A stretch of DNA of 64,000 nucleotides from Streptomyces sp. V3I7 (GCF_030817495.1 NZ_JAUSZK010000001.1:2893001-2957000); one strand, 5' to 3'. Counted from the first letter of the stretch, positions 39,996-50,405 are shown. Translations and numbers: made by a program. Notes: generated by a model from the sequence alone, not told the origin.

Positions 39996-42131
39996 CTAGA
40001 ACTCTGTGTGTGCCTGTGGTTTCCAGGCTTTTCGGGCGCGGCGTGGCCGTGTGCGGTCGCTGCCGGTGGGTCCGAACCTCGGGGTGAGGGGGTGGACTTC
40101 GGTGGCGTGCAGGTGGTGGAAGCCGGTCCGCTGGGCAGCGCGGGTGCGTTGCCGACAGGTTCTGCGTGAGAGCCGCGTCCTTCCTGGTCCAGGACGGTGG
40201 CCCTGGACCAGGAAGGACGCGGGTACTCCATGACCTGGCACCGGCTGGGCTGCGGCTGGTGTCGTGGTGTCATGCCCCGCCGGACGCTGGACTGCCCCCG
40301 GGGTGGGGGTGGTGGCGGGGACCGTACGCACATCGGGCATACGGCGGGAAGTCGGTGAGGCCGGGGCCGGGTCGGTAGTGGCGCGCCGGTCATTGTGGTG
40401 GCGGGTGGCGCTGGGCCTGCGGGAGGTGGGGTGTCCCTTGCCCAAAGTGGTCTTCGGTCCGCTCCGGCGGGGCGCCGCGCTTGCTGCCTGGCGTTGTCGG
40501 CGCAGGCGGCGGTTGGTCTTCTTGGGGCGGCGGGCGACCGCGACGGTGCCCTCGACGGTGGTGCGGATGCTGCGGGTGCCGGTGGCGCGGTCGGCGGTGG
40601 TGTGGGTCTGGGCGAGCAGTCCGCGCGCCACGATCCTGCGGGCGGCCGCGTGGTCCCGGTCCAGGGACAGCCCGCAACGCGTGCAGTGGGCCCATTTCCA
40701 GCCGCGTTCGGTGAGGCGGTCGGGGGCGGGGTGGTGGGTGAGGGCGTGCAGGCAGGACGGGCACAGTTTGGAGGTGCCCCTCGCCGGGACGGTGACCACC
40801 GCGATCCCTGCCTTCGCGGCCAGGTGGCGCATCGCGGTGACCACCGTGCCGCGCACCTGCCCCGAGAGCCGGGCGTTGTTTCGGCGCCGGCCGCGCGCTT
40901 CGAGGGTGGCGAGGTCTTCGAGGTAGATGACACTCGCGCCGAGCGCCACCGCCTGATCGACAGCCCAGCGGGCGGCCGCCCAGGCCAGCGCGGCATTCAG
41001 CTGCCGGATGCGGGCACACACCCGCATGTGCTCGACTTCAAGGGCCTGGGCCCGGTGCAGGTGTTCGCCCCAGGCCGGGAAGGGCGAGCCGAGCCCGTCG
41101 GCCAGGGCCTGGTGACGTTCGCGTTTGGCGGCGAGGTGTTCGCGCTGTGTGCGCAGCCGATGCAGGTCGGCGCTGATCACCGTCGCGTCGAAGATCAAGG
41201 GCCGTCCGTCGGTGAGCACCGGGTGCGCGGCGGCGGGTCCGCTCAGGCGGCCCACCACCCCGGTGAGCAGGGTGTTGACGCCCCAGTCGAAGCCCAACGC
41301 GACCTGGTGCCCGCGCGCGGCGGTGGCCGCCACGGGCATCGAGTGCGGCAGATCGACGGCGATCCGTCCGCCGGTGGTGGGGCGCAGGGTTGGGGCGTGC
41401 AGCACCGCATCGGGTGCGATGGTGCCGGGCAGCCGGAAATCGATCACATGCCAGGCCCAGTCGCGGCCCGACGCAGGCGCGGCGCACAGAGGCAGCTTCA
41501 GGCGCAGTCGGGCGGTGACCGTATCCACCCGCTCCAGGGTGACCTGCTGGCGGTCCATCGCCGCCAGCAGCACCTGCCGGGCCACCTGTGGCGGACCTTC
41601 CAACGCGCACAGCCCATCGGGCAGCTGCCCGTGCTCGGCCAGGTAGGCGCGGATCTGCCGGGTGCGGTTACGGATCTCCGCGTTGCTCGCCTGTGCGGGC
41701 AGCAGCGCGCGCAACGCCGCCCACTCCGCCTCACTGCGCCGCCGCGGATCCGCGGGCCAGGAGTTAAGCACGGCGGCCACGATGGCCCGCCGGTGCAGCG
41801 CCAGCCGCAAGATCCGGGCCGCGTACTCCTGGACGCCCCGGTGCACCCGGTCCGAGAGATATACCCCGGCCGGCGGTGCCAGAGCCTGCGGCCAGTTCAG
41901 GCGGCGCAGTGCCATCCAGCCCTTGGACGGCAACACCTCACCGTGTTCGTCGACCCCGGCGGCCAGTACGTCCAAGGACTCCTCGTCCCACCGGGCGGCC
42001 ACCAGTCCACGGGTCAACTCCTGACTCAACTCGGCCAGGAACCCCACTCTTTCCAGCAGATCCCGCTGCCCGACCCCCTCACCCGTCGCCTCCACCACAC
42101 CGCGAAACGCGGTACACGTCGCCGTCGCCAT
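39996..42131 (-). CDS. tnpB: TnpB RNA-guided nuclease of IS607 family, large form
   Basis: The 711-residue protein keeps the RuvC core: LGFDWGVNTLL (Asp282), VIYLEDLATL (Glu405) and SLDRDHAAARRIV (Asp491/493). A zinc finger with CPSC and HCTRCG lies between. TnpB uses the omega-RNA from the element's right end to cut DNA next to a short motif. It is much longer than the roughly 400-residue typical form: 280 residues precede RuvC-I, and about 215 Arg/Pro/Thr-rich residues follow RuvC-III, probably translated guide-RNA sequence rather than a domain. ATG at 42131 is five bases after the tnpA stop; GTG at 42143 or 42152 is possible. Confidence 0.85.
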   Translation of the reverse strand: MATATCTAFRGVVEATGEGVGQRDLLERVGFLAELSQELTRGLVAARWDEESLDVLAAGVDEHGEVLPSKGWMALRRLNWPQALAPPAGVYLSDRVHRGVQEYAARILRLALHRRAIVAAVLNSWPADPRRRSEAEWAALRALLPAQASNAEIRNRTRQIRAYLAEHGQLPDGLCALEGPPQVARQVLLAAMDRQQVTLERVDTVTARLRLKLPLCAAPASGRDWAWHVIDFRLPGTIAPDAVLHAPTLRPTTGGRIAVDLPHSMPVAATAARGHQVALGFDWGVNTLLTGVVGRLSGPAAAHPVLTDGRPLIFDATVISADLHRLRTQREHLAAKRERHQALADGLGSPFPAWGEHLHRAQALEVEHMRVCARIRQLNAALAWAAARWAVDQAVALGASVIYLEDLATLEARGRRRNNARLSGQVRGTVVTAMRHLAAKAGIAVVTVPARGTSKLCPSCLHALTHHPAPDRLTERGWKWAHCTRCGLSLDRDHAAARRIVARGLLAQTHTTADRATGTRSIRTTVEGTVAVARRPKKTNRRLRRQRQAASAAPRRSGPKTTLGKGHPTSRRPSATRHHNDRRATTDPAPASPTSRRMPDVRTVPATTPTPGAVQRPAGHDTTTPAAAQPVPGHGVPASFLVQGHRPGPGRTRLSRRTCRQRTRAAQRTGFHHLHATEVHPLTPRFGPTGSDRTRPRRARKAWKPQAHTEF
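40173..40222 (-). ncRNA. Perfect 21-bp hairpin in the omega-RNA/3' region of tnpB
   Basis: Positions 40173-40193 and 40202-40222 are exactly complementary with the 8-base loop ACGGTGGC. The arms contain CGTCCTTCCTGGTCC and its complement. It lies within the last 80 codons of the tnpB frame, where no protein domain remains, and about 180 bp from the element's right end. That is where IS607 omega-RNAs are encoded. It could be a scaffold stem of that RNA or a processing/terminator hairpin. Confidence 0.5.
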
Positions 42132-42135
42132 CAAC

Positions 42136-42810
<675 letters not shown>

Positions 42811-42927
42811 GCCCAACCACCTTCGGACCCCACCCGCGCCGACCCGCAAGAATCAGCAGAAAACACATTCAATCGGATGGAAAGCCAGCGAAACCCTGCG
42901 GATCACCTCCACATCCGATAAGCAGCA

Positions 42928-43629
42928 TCACCCAGCCTGCTTAAGCAAAAGCCGCAACAGTTGAAGACCCTCTGCCGAGTGCCGTACTCCTTCCCGGGGA
43001 AGTCCCGCACAGAGAGTCCGCTGCACGTCGTCGGGGGCGACGCCCCGCCCCAGCCAGGCCGCCACGGCGGGCGCGAGGCGTCGTACGTCCCGCTCGGCGA
43101 GGTGGAGCCGCGGCTCGCGGAGAGGAAGCCCTGCCAGGACGTTGCGGGCGGCGCGGTGTGCGGGCAGCAGGTCGGGGGCGTCCGATGCCGTTACCGGTAC
43201 CGATTGTTGTTCCGGCTCCTTGGTGTCCGGGGCCGGTTCGCGGCGAGGTGCGGGGGCCACGTGGAGCGTGCGGCTCGTACGGGGCTTGTTGTACGAGGTC
43301 GTACGGGTCACGATCTGCCCGGACGGCAGGCGCTCCTTGGTGCGGGACAGATAGCCGTACTTCTCCAACTCCCGCAAGGCGGCGGCGATCCGCGTCGCAT
43401 CCTCAGGGAACTTCTCCGCCAGGACCTTGATGCCGACGAGAGAACCGGTCGGCAGCGACTGGATGTGGACCGCGAGCCCGATCGCCGTGAGCGACAGATC
43501 GGGGTGCTGGGCGAGATGGTCTCCGACCACCGTGAACTCTTGGTCATGACGTTCGTCCATATGCGCAACTCCGAGGCTGGAACGGGCGGATCGGCGGCGC
43601 ATGGGCGCGCTAAGGTGCTGAGCAGTCAT
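42928..43629 (-). pseudogene. 5' part of an HTH-domain gene, truncated by the IS607 element
   Basis: The fragment reads HDQEFTVVGDHLAQHPDLSL then TAIGLAVHIQSLPTGSLVGI and AALRELEKYGYLSRTKERLP, a winged-helix (GntR-like) DNA-binding region. The Arg/Leu-rich middle (ERDVRRLAPAVAAWLGRGVA) follows. The family protein continues into RFLAHRLTALLP and a CxxC zinc ribbon, found at 39,812-39,984. Past HSAE the present frame runs 13 residues into element sequence before a stop. ATG at 43629 is the family-like start; ATG at 43560 has the better ribosome site (GGAG). Confidence 0.72.
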
Positions 43630-43738
43630 CGGGAAGGTCGTTTCTTCCTTGGTGATCAGGCCCTCGTCCGGGATGCCCGTCCCGGCGGGGGCCGATTCGT
43701 GTGTGCGATTACCTGTCGGGAATGACGCTGCCGAACCA

Positions 43739-43780
43739 ATCACCCGACTCGCCAGCCGAATTGGCGACGATCACCCGACT
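43739..43780. promoter_or_regulatory. Direct repeat ATCACCCGACT x2 upstream of the HTH gene
   Basis: Exact 11-bp copies start at 43739 and 43770. The 31-bp spacing is three helical turns, and CGCCA/TGGCG forms a small palindrome between them. They lie about 110 bp upstream of the HTH start, in its promoter region. Confidence 0.5.
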
Positions 43781-43882
43781 GAGTGACGGTGCGTCACCAG
43801 GGGTGCGGTGAGTGACGGGCTGGGTGGGGAGGGTTTGGTTCTTTACCCCGGTTCTTTGTCTTTGGCGTCGGGCACGACCAGG

Positions 43883-44290
43883 TCACCGATCCACGCGATC
43901 CGGCACGAGTTCGGCCCAGACCGTCTTCGCACCAGCCTCTGCCGGATCGACGCCCCAGCGATGCGCGTACGCGGCGACGATCCGTAGACCCCGGCCCGCC
44001 TCCGCCTCACCGTCCACCGGGTCGAAGATATGCGGGACTTGGTCACCCCGGGCATCGGTCACCTCGACACGGAGAGTGCCGTCGTCGTACAACTCCAGCC
44101 CGAACCGGAAGTCCCTCCCCCTGACCCGCCCGTGGAGTACGGCGTTAGCCGCCAACTCGGCGACGACCTGCACCGCGTCCTCGAACGGGAGTCCCCACTC
44201 AACCAGTTGACGCTCCGCGAGAAGGCGGGCGAGCCGGGCGCCGCGCCGGGTCGCGGAAAGCTGAATCCTGAGGCAGGTTTTCTCATTCAT
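43883..44290 (-). CDS. Anti-sigma-type histidine-kinase-like ATPase (RsbW/AbaA-B family)
   Basis: The 135-residue protein has the GHKL ATP-binding boxes: AVQVVAELAANAVLHGRV (N box), LRVEVTDARGDQVP (G1) and GEAEAGRGLRIVAAYAHRWG (G2). Such small stand-alone ATPases bind anti-anti-sigma or sigma factors, or act with XRE/DUF397 pairs in Streptomyces development loci. ATG at 44290 is divergent from the XRE gene that begins 114 bp away, as in the whiJ/abaA arrangement. Confidence 0.88.
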   Translation of the reverse strand: MNEKTCLRIQLSATRRGARLARLLAERQLVEWGLPFEDAVQVVAELAANAVLHGRVRGRDFRFGLELYDDGTLRVEVTDARGDQVPHIFDPVDGEAEAGRGLRIVAAYAHRWGVDPAEAGAKTVWAELVPDRVDR

Positions 44291-44403
44291 GTCACCCAGC
44301 GTGGCGACTCGTACCTACGCTGAACAGCAACGACCACGGTACGGAGCGTGACTGTCCGGCCGACTGGCGTGGTCGTACGGCTCGTACGCCGGAAGGGGCA
44401 GGG

Positions 44404-45216
44404 GTGGAGGACGAAGAGGCCGAGGCCGTACTCAGGACGGTCGGGCGGCAGATCAAGATGTGGCGGGATGCCGCCGGTCTGAGGCAGTCCGAACTCGGTA
44501 CGGCCATCGGGTACGGCGAGGAGATGGTCTCGTCGGTGGAGCGTGGGCGGAGGATTCCGAAGCCGGATTTCCTGGACAAGGCCGATGAGGTGCTGGGGGC
44601 GGGCGGGAAGCTCTCCTCAATGAGGGAGGACGTGGAGAGGGCCCGGTATCCGAAGAAGGTGCGGGACCTGGCGAAACTGGAGGAGGAGGCGGTCGAGCTT
44701 GGCTCCTACGCAAACCACTACGTGCACGGCTTGCTGCAAACTCCGGAATACACAAAGGCCCTCTTCACGATGCGGCGCCCCTCGTACACCGAGGACGAGA
44801 TCGACCGTCATGTCAGCGCACGCATGGCACGCAAGAGGATCTTCGAGCGCGTACCGCGCCCCATCCTCACCTTCGTCCAAGAAGAGGTGACGCTGCGGCG
44901 GCCCATCGGAGGCAGAATGGTCCTGCGCCAGCAGCTCGAACACCTCCTGGAGCTGGCCGTGTTGAGGCAGGTGGAGTTCCAGGTGATGCCCACAGACCGC
45001 GAGGATCACGCAGGCATGGGTGGGCCCATCCGCCTACTGAAACTCCAGGACGGCAAGACTGTGGCTCATGAGGAAGGACAGACCTACAGCCGCCTGATCA
45101 GCGACCCCAGAGAAGTCCAGCCTGTCGAAATGCGCTATGGGATCATCCGATCCCAGGCTCTGACTCCTCAGGAGTCGCTGGCCTTCATCAAGAATGCGCT
45201 GGGAGAAGAGACATGA
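44404..45216 (+). CDS. XRE helix-turn-helix regulator with DUF5753 domain
   Basis: The 270-residue protein has an N-terminal HTH (QIKMWRDAAGLRQSELGTAI, GYGEEMVSSVERGRRIPK) and the DUF5753 region (YANHYVHGLLQTPEYTKALF, LTFVQEEVTLRRPIGGRMVL, MPTDREDHAGMGGPIRLLKL). GTG at 44404 follows GGAAGGGGCAGGG. Its TGA overlaps the ATG of the DUF397 gene (ATGA), so the two are translationally coupled. With the divergent ATPase it forms a whiJ-like developmental regulatory trio. Confidence 0.9.
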   Translation: MEDEEAEAVLRTVGRQIKMWRDAAGLRQSELGTAIGYGEEMVSSVERGRRIPKPDFLDKADEVLGAGGKLSSMREDVERARYPKKVRDLAKLEEEAVELGSYANHYVHGLLQTPEYTKALFTMRRPSYTEDEIDRHVSARMARKRIFERVPRPILTFVQEEVTLRRPIGGRMVLRQQLEHLLELAVLRQVEFQVMPTDREDHAGMGGPIRLLKLQDGKTVAHEEGQTYSRLISDPREVQPVEMRYGIIRSQALTPQESLAFIKNALGEET

Positions 45217-45416
45217 CTGTCGCCCCGCTGGAGTGGTTCAAGAGCAGCTACAGCAGCAACGAGGGCCCCGACTGCGTCGAGGTCGCCATATCCCCCACCC
45301 ACGCCACCATCCACGTCCGCGACTCCAAGAACACGCACGGCGCCCAACTCGCGTTCACAGACGCGACCTGGACCGAGTTCGTGGCATTCGCCGGCCGGTC
45401 CTCGGAACGTGGCTGA
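45213..45416 (+). CDS. DUF397 protein
   Basis: The 67-residue protein reads LEWFKSSYSSNEGPDCVEVA, then HATIHVRDSKNTHGAQLAFT and WTEFVAFAG, the DUF397 core. It is coupled to the XRE gene by a 4-base overlap and is expected to antagonise or co-act with that regulator. The next gene converges with zero spacing at 45417. Confidence 0.9.
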   Translation: MTVAPLEWFKSSYSSNEGPDCVEVAISPTHATIHVRDSKNTHGAQLAFTDATWTEFVAFAGRSSERG

Positions 45417-46049
45417 CTAGCCGACGACCGCGACCTTCGTCCCCGTCGAACCGAACTTCCACAGCGCCGTGCCCGCCGCCCGCGACATCCGGATACCGCT
45501 CGTCTGCGCACCCGGCTCCGGCGGAGGCGGGGACGCGCCGTCGACGGCGTTGGAGAAGGCGACGTTGAGGCCGGACTTCACGGCGAAGTACAGGACGTGC
45601 TCGATCTGTACGTTGTCGGAGCCGGTGACGGCGTCCGTGCGGCTGGAGATCGCGTAGGTGCCGGGGTCGGGGCTCAGCGTGCCCGGCCAGACCTTGAAGG
45701 TGCGGGACGCCGTGTCGTTCGCGTCCACCAGCCACACGCGCTTCTGGCTCAGCGAGTACACGACGCGGCGGCCGACGCCCGAGGCGGCCGGCACCGCGGC
45801 CTCGACGGGCGGCGCGGTCGGCTTCGGGGTGGCGGACGGGCGGGCGCTCGCCGAGGCGGAGGCGCTCGGGCGCGCGTGCGCGGAGGCCGTCGGATGCGGC
45901 CCCTTCTCCGCTTGCACGGCGAGCACGACCACGGCCGCGGTCGCCCCCACCGTCAGGCCGGTGACCCAGGCCCACGAGGGCAGTCGGGCAGGCACGGGTA
46001 CGTATCTCCTCAGAGCTCTGGGTCCCCCATCGACCAGGGGTCGGATCAT
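45417..46049 (-). CDS. Membrane-anchored YkuD-fold (L,D-transpeptidase-like) protein without catalytic Cys
   Basis: The 210-residue protein has one membrane helix (AWVTGLTVGATAAVVVLAV), a Ser/Ala/Pro-rich linker and a beta-rich domain: VVYSLSQKRVWLVDANDTAS, TFKVWPGTLSPDPGTYAISS, IEHVLYFAVKSGLNVAFSNA. It ends QTSGIRMSRAAGTALWKFGS then TGTKVAVV. In L,D-transpeptidases that place reads SHGCIRMSxxDAxxLY. Here His and Cys are gone (TSGIRMS), so the fold is kept but transpeptidation is not expected. It may bind cell wall. ATG at 46049 has GGAAGGA about ten bases upstream. Confidence 0.75.
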   Translation of the reverse strand: MIRPLVDGGPRALRRYVPVPARLPSWAWVTGLTVGATAAVVVLAVQAEKGPHPTASAHARPSASASASARPSATPKPTAPPVEAAVPAASGVGRRVVYSLSQKRVWLVDANDTASRTFKVWPGTLSPDPGTYAISSRTDAVTGSDNVQIEHVLYFAVKSGLNVAFSNAVDGASPPPPEPGAQTSGIRMSRAAGTALWKFGSTGTKVAVVG

Positions 46050-46100
46050 CGTACTGAGCGTCCTTCCCCATGAGGACCCAGGGAGGCACCTCAGCCCTCG

Positions 46101-48686
46101 TCAGTCCAGCACCGGCAGCAACTCCGGAAGATGGCCGTCAGAGGCGGCAGCCGCACGCTGCCGCTCCTCGGGCACCTCGCCGTACAGCGTCGTGCGCGGG
46201 CGCGCCGGGCGGTCCGCCGCCTCCGCGACCGCGATCAGGTCCTTCACCGACTTGTAGGAGCCGTACGACGAACCCGCCATACGCGAGATCGTCTCCTCCA
46301 TCAGCGTGCCGCCCAGGTCGTTGGCGCCGGAGCGGAGCATCTCCGCCGCGCCGTCCGCGCCCAGCTTCACCCAGCTCGTCTGGATGTTGGGGATGTGCGG
46401 GTGCAGGAGCAGCCTCGCCATCGCCGTCACCGCGCGGTTGTCGCGCGTCGTCGGACCCGGCCGGGCGATGCCCGCCAGGTACACCGGGGCGTTGGTGTGG
46501 ATGAAGGGGAGGGTGACGAACTCCGTGAAGCCGCCCGTCTGTTGCTGGATCCCGGCCAGAGTCCTCAGATGCCCCAGCCAGTGGCGCGGCTGGTCGACGT
46601 GGCCGTACATCATCGTCGACGACGAGCGCAGGCCCAGCTCGTGGGCCGTCGTGATCACCTCGATCCACGTCGCCGTCGGCAGCTTGCCCTTCGTGAGGAC
46701 CCAGCGCACCTCGTCGTCCAGGATCTCCGCCGCCGTGCCGGGGATGGAGTCCAGGCCCGCTTCCTTCGCCGCCGTCAGCCACTCGCGGATGGACAGGCCG
46801 GTGCGGGTCGCGCCGTTCACGACCTCCATCGGGGAGAAGGCGTGTACGTGCATCCCCGGGACGCGCTTCTTCACCGCCCGCGCGATGTCGAAGTACGCCG
46901 TGCCCGGCAGGTCCGGATGGATGCCGCCCTGCATGCAGACCTCCACCGCGCCCACGTCCCACGCCTGTTGGGCGCGGTCCGCCACCTGCTCCAGCGACAG
47001 GGTGTAGGCGTCGGCGTCCGTGCGGCGCTGCGCGAAGGCGCAGAAACGGCAGCCCGTGTAGCAGACGTTGGTGAAGTTGATGTTGCGCGTGACGATGTAG
47101 GTGACGTCCTCGCCGACGGCCGCGCGGCGCACGTCGTCCGCGATCCGGGTCAGCGCGTCCAGCGCCGGGCCGTCCGCGTGCAGCAGCGCGAGCGCCTCGG
47201 CGTCCGTGAGCCGGGTGGGGTCGTCGGCCGCCGTCGCCAGCGCCGCGCGTACGTCGGTGTCGATCCGCTCCGGCGCCATGCCGGGCGCGGCCGCCTCGCG
47301 CAGGGCGCCCCAGTCGCCGTACACCTCGTCGAAGTCGTCGCGCCGGTCGGACGTACGGCCCTCCGTGTCGATCGTCGCGTGGAGGTCCGTACGGCCGGAG
47401 GGCTGGAACGCCTCGTCCGGTTCCTGCCAGGGCAGGCCGGCGGGCAGCGCCTGCGCGCACGCCAGGCCCGTCTCCGGGTCCGCCAGCGCGCGCACGTGCG
47501 GGAGCAGGCGCGGGTCCAGCCAGGGCTCGCCCCGCGTGACGAACTCCGGGTAGACGCAGAGGCGTTCGCGCAGCTCGAAGCCTGCCGCCGCCGACCTGTG
47601 CGCCAACTCCTCGATCTGCGGCCAGGGGCGCTCGGGGTTGACGTGGTCGATGGTCAGGGGCGAGACGCCGCCCCAGTCGTCGATGCCGGCGCCGATCAGC
47701 CGCTCGTACTCGCTGTCCACCAGGTTCGGCGGTGCCTGCAGGCAGGCCGACGGGCCCATGATGAGCCTGGCCACCGCCACCGTGGCCACCAGCTCGTCCA
47801 GCTCCGCGTCCGGCATGCCGCGCATCGCCGTGTCCGGCTTGGCGCGGAAGTTCTGAATGATCAGCTCCTGGATGCCGTGGTACGCCCGCGCCACCTTCCG
47901 CAGCGCGAAGAGCGACTCGGCGCGCTCCTCGTACGTCTCCCCGATCCCGATCAGGAGCCCGGAGGTGAACGGGACCGAGGAACGGCCCGCGTCCTCCAGC
48001 ACCCGCAGCCGGACGGCCGGTTCCTTGTCCGGGGAGCCGTGGTGGGGGCCGCCCGGCTCGGACCACAGGCGGGTCGCCGTCGTCTCCAGCATCATCCCCA
48101 TCGAGGGGGCCACCGGCTTCAGGCGCTGGAAGTCCGTCCAGCTCATCACCCCGGGGTTGAGGTGCGGCAGCAGGCCCGTCTCCTCAAGGATGCGGATCGA
48201 GACGGCCCGTACGTAGGCGATCGTGTCGTCGTAGCCGTGCGCGTCGAGCCACTCGCGGGCCTCGGGCCAGCGGTCCTCGGGCTTGTCGCCGAGGGTGATC
48301 AGCGCTTCCTTGCAGCCGAGGGCGGCGCCCTTGCGGGCGATGTCGAGCACCTCGTCCGGGGACATGAACATCCCGTGCCCGGCCCGGCGCAGCTTGCCGG
48401 GGACGGTGACGAAGGTGCAGTAGTGGCACTTGTCCCGGCACAGCCGGGTGAGCGGGATGAAGACGCTCTTGGAGTACGTGATGACGCCGGGCCGCCCGGC
48501 CGCCTCCAGGCCCGCGTCCCGCACCCGGGCGGCCGACGCGGTGAGGTCCTCCAGTGCCGCGCCGCGCGCCTGGAGCAGCACCGCCGCCTCGGCGACGTCC
48601 AGGGCGACGCCGTCCCGGGCGCGCTTGAGCGCGCGGCGCGTGGCGTTCTCGGTCGGTCCGGTTCCGGAGGTCGCGGAAGTCGTCAT
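46101..48686 (-). CDS. fbiC: FO synthase FbiC (CofG-CofH fusion)
   Basis: The 861-residue protein fuses two radical-SAM enzymes. The first half has CRDKCHYC (Cys83, 87, 90) and the second half has [16 protein letters not shown] (near residues 541-548), each a CxxxCxxC cluster. Together they couple tyrosine and 5-amino-6-ribitylaminouracil to 7,8-didemethyl-8-hydroxy-5-deazariboflavin (FO), the chromophore of coenzyme F420. The fused form is typical of actinobacteria. ATG at 48686 is the start. It is divergent from a PHP-domain hydrolase. Confidence 0.95.
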   Translation of the reverse strand: MTTSATSGTGPTENATRRALKRARDGVALDVAEAAVLLQARGAALEDLTASAARVRDAGLEAAGRPGVITYSKSVFIPLTRLCRDKCHYCTFVTVPGKLRRAGHGMFMSPDEVLDIARKGAALGCKEALITLGDKPEDRWPEAREWLDAHGYDDTIAYVRAVSIRILEETGLLPHLNPGVMSWTDFQRLKPVAPSMGMMLETTATRLWSEPGGPHHGSPDKEPAVRLRVLEDAGRSSVPFTSGLLIGIGETYEERAESLFALRKVARAYHGIQELIIQNFRAKPDTAMRGMPDAELDELVATVAVARLIMGPSACLQAPPNLVDSEYERLIGAGIDDWGGVSPLTIDHVNPERPWPQIEELAHRSAAAGFELRERLCVYPEFVTRGEPWLDPRLLPHVRALADPETGLACAQALPAGLPWQEPDEAFQPSGRTDLHATIDTEGRTSDRRDDFDEVYGDWGALREAAAPGMAPERIDTDVRAALATAADDPTRLTDAEALALLHADGPALDALTRIADDVRRAAVGEDVTYIVTRNINFTNVCYTGCRFCAFAQRRTDADAYTLSLEQVADRAQQAWDVGAVEVCMQGGIHPDLPGTAYFDIARAVKKRVPGMHVHAFSPMEVVNGATRTGLSIREWLTAAKEAGLDSIPGTAAEILDDEVRWVLTKGKLPTATWIEVITTAHELGLRSSSTMMYGHVDQPRHWLGHLRTLAGIQQQTGGFTEFVTLPFIHTNAPVYLAGIARPGPTTRDNRAVTAMARLLLHPHIPNIQTSWVKLGADGAAEMLRSGANDLGGTLMEETISRMAGSSYGSYKSVKDLIAVAEAADRPARPRTTLYGEVPEERQRAAAASDGHLPELLPVLD

Positions 48687-48872
48687 TGTTTGAGCATACG
48701 TTCGGGGTGATCAGGACAAACGGGAGCCGCCGCCCGAGGGTGGCCGGTTACTTCCCCTTGCCCAGCCGTTCACGGCGGTGTACGAGGATGACGCCCCCCT
48801 CAACACCTCCTGCACCACCACTGCACCACCCATTCAGGCACCGCACGACGCGATCGCGATGGGAGCAGCAGC

Positions 48873-50405
48873 ATGTGCGAGGACGAACACGGCCGCAGAC
48901 CGGCCCCCGGCCCGGGGCGACGCGCCCTCTTGGTGACGGGAGCGGCGGCCGCGCTTACCTTGGAAGGCGTGAGCTTCGCCGCAGCCGACACCAGTGGTCC
49001 GCAGACCCGGACCTTGCGCGGCACCCTGCCGCCCGGCGCCCCGGACTTCGTGTACCTCCCGGTCGAAGTCCCCTCCGGCGTACGGGAGATCAGGGTCTCC
49101 TACACCTACGAGCGGCCGTCCGTCCCGGCCGGCACCACGGGCAACGCCCTCGACATCGGCCTCTTCGACGGCCGCGGCACCGACCTCGGCGGCCGAGGCT
49201 TCCGGGGCTGGTCGGGCGGCGCCCGCACCGAGTTCTTCGTCCGCGCGGACGACGCCACGCCGGGCTACATACCGGGCCCGGTGGACGCGGGCACCTGGCA
49301 CCTCGTCCTCGGGCCCTACACGGTGGCGCCGCAGGGCCTGGCGTACGAGATCACGGTCACGCTCGTCCACGGAGAGCCCGGCGCCACTCCGCGCCAGGTG
49401 TATCCGCCCGAGCGGGCCCGGGGCCGCGGCCGGGACTGGTACCGGGGCGACTGCCATCTGCACTCCTGGTACTCCGACGGCCGCCGCACCCCCGCCGAGA
49501 TCGCGGCGCTCGCGCGGGCGGCCGGTCTCGACTTCATCAACTCCTCGGACCACAACACTCATTCGGCGCACCCGCACTGGGCCGCCGAGGCCGGCGACGA
49601 CCTGCTGATCATGCTGGGCGAGGAGATCACGACCCGCAACGGCCATGTGGTCGCGCTGGGCACCGACCCGGGCACCTTCGTGGACTGGCGCTACCGGGCC
49701 CGCGACAACCGTTTCGGCCGGTTCGCCCGCGAGATCCGCCGCGCGGGCGGGCTGGTCGTCCCGGCCCACCCGCACGCCACCTGTGTCGGCTGCGCCTGGA
49801 AGTTCGGCTTCGGGGAGGCGGACGCCGTGGAGGTGTGGAACGGCCCCTACACCCCCGACGACGAGGTCGCGCTCGCCGCCTGGGACGCCCAACTCATCGC
49901 CTCCGTACGGCAGAACCGGGCGTGGCTGCCGGCGATGGGCAACAGCGACGCCCACCGCGACCCGGACGTCGTCGGCTCCCCGCAGACGGTGGTCCTCGCC
50001 GACGACCTCACCCGCGAGGCCGTCCAGGAGGGCATCCGCGCGGGCCGCTCGTACGTCGCCGAGTCCAGGCACGTCACGATGGCGTTCACCGCGACCGGCG
50101 GGCGCGGTCAACTGGCCGGGATCGGGGAGCGGTTGGAGATGGACGCCGACACCCCGGTGACGGTGCGCCTGGAGGTCTCGGGCGCCCCGCGCTGCACGGT
50201 CCGCCTGGTGACGGACGAGGGCGTCCTGCTGACCAGCGATCCGCTGCCGGTGACGGGCTCGGGCGTGGTCGAGTGGCACACCACGCCGTCGTACGCGGCC
50301 TACGTACGGGCGGAGTTGCGGCACGAGACGGCGGCGGGTCCGCTGCCCGGTGCGCTGGCGGGTGTGACGAACCCGATCTTCCTGGGTCGCCGCCCCACCA
50401 CGTAG
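48873..50405 (+). CDS. Secreted CehA/McbA family (PHP-domain) metallohydrolase
   Basis: The 510-residue protein begins with a Tat-like signal (GRRALLVTGAAAALTLEGVS). A beta-rich domain precedes the PHP domain, which starts RGDCHLHSWYSDGRRTPAEI (HxH metal ligands, near residue 192) and continues with FINSSDHNTHSAHP, IMLGEEITTRNGHVVALGTD, VVPAHPHATC and MGNSDAHRDP. These His/Asp/Glu residues form the three-metal site of PHP phosphoesterases. CehA/McbA relatives hydrolyse carbaryl-like esters; the natural substrate here is unknown. ATG at 48873 has GGGAG about seven bases upstream. Confidence 0.87.
   Translation: MCEDEHGRRPAPGPGRRALLVTGAAAALTLEGVSFAAADTSGPQTRTLRGTLPPGAPDFVYLPVEVPSGVREIRVSYTYERPSVPAGTTGNALDIGLFDGRGTDLGGRGFRGWSGGARTEFFVRADDATPGYIPGPVDAGTWHLVLGPYTVAPQGLAYEITVTLVHGEPGATPRQVYPPERARGRGRDWYRGDCHLHSWYSDGRRTPAEIAALARAAGLDFINSSDHNTHSAHPHWAAEAGDDLLIMLGEEITTRNGHVVALGTDPGTFVDWRYRARDNRFGRFAREIRRAGGLVVPAHPHATCVGCAWKFGFGEADAVEVWNGPYTPDDEVALAAWDAQLIASVRQNRAWLPAMGNSDAHRDPDVVGSPQTVVLADDLTREAVQEGIRAGRSYVAESRHVTMAFTATGGRGQLAGIGERLEMDADTPVTVRLEVSGAPRCTVRLVTDEGVLLTSDPLPVTGSGVVEWHTTPSYAAYVRAELRHETAAGPLPGALAGVTNPIFLGRRPTT

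Noticed and set aside
46131..48710. An 859-codon open frame antisense to fbiC
   Set aside because: The composition is typical of a complementary-strand shadow, and fbiC is certain from its two radical-SAM motifs.
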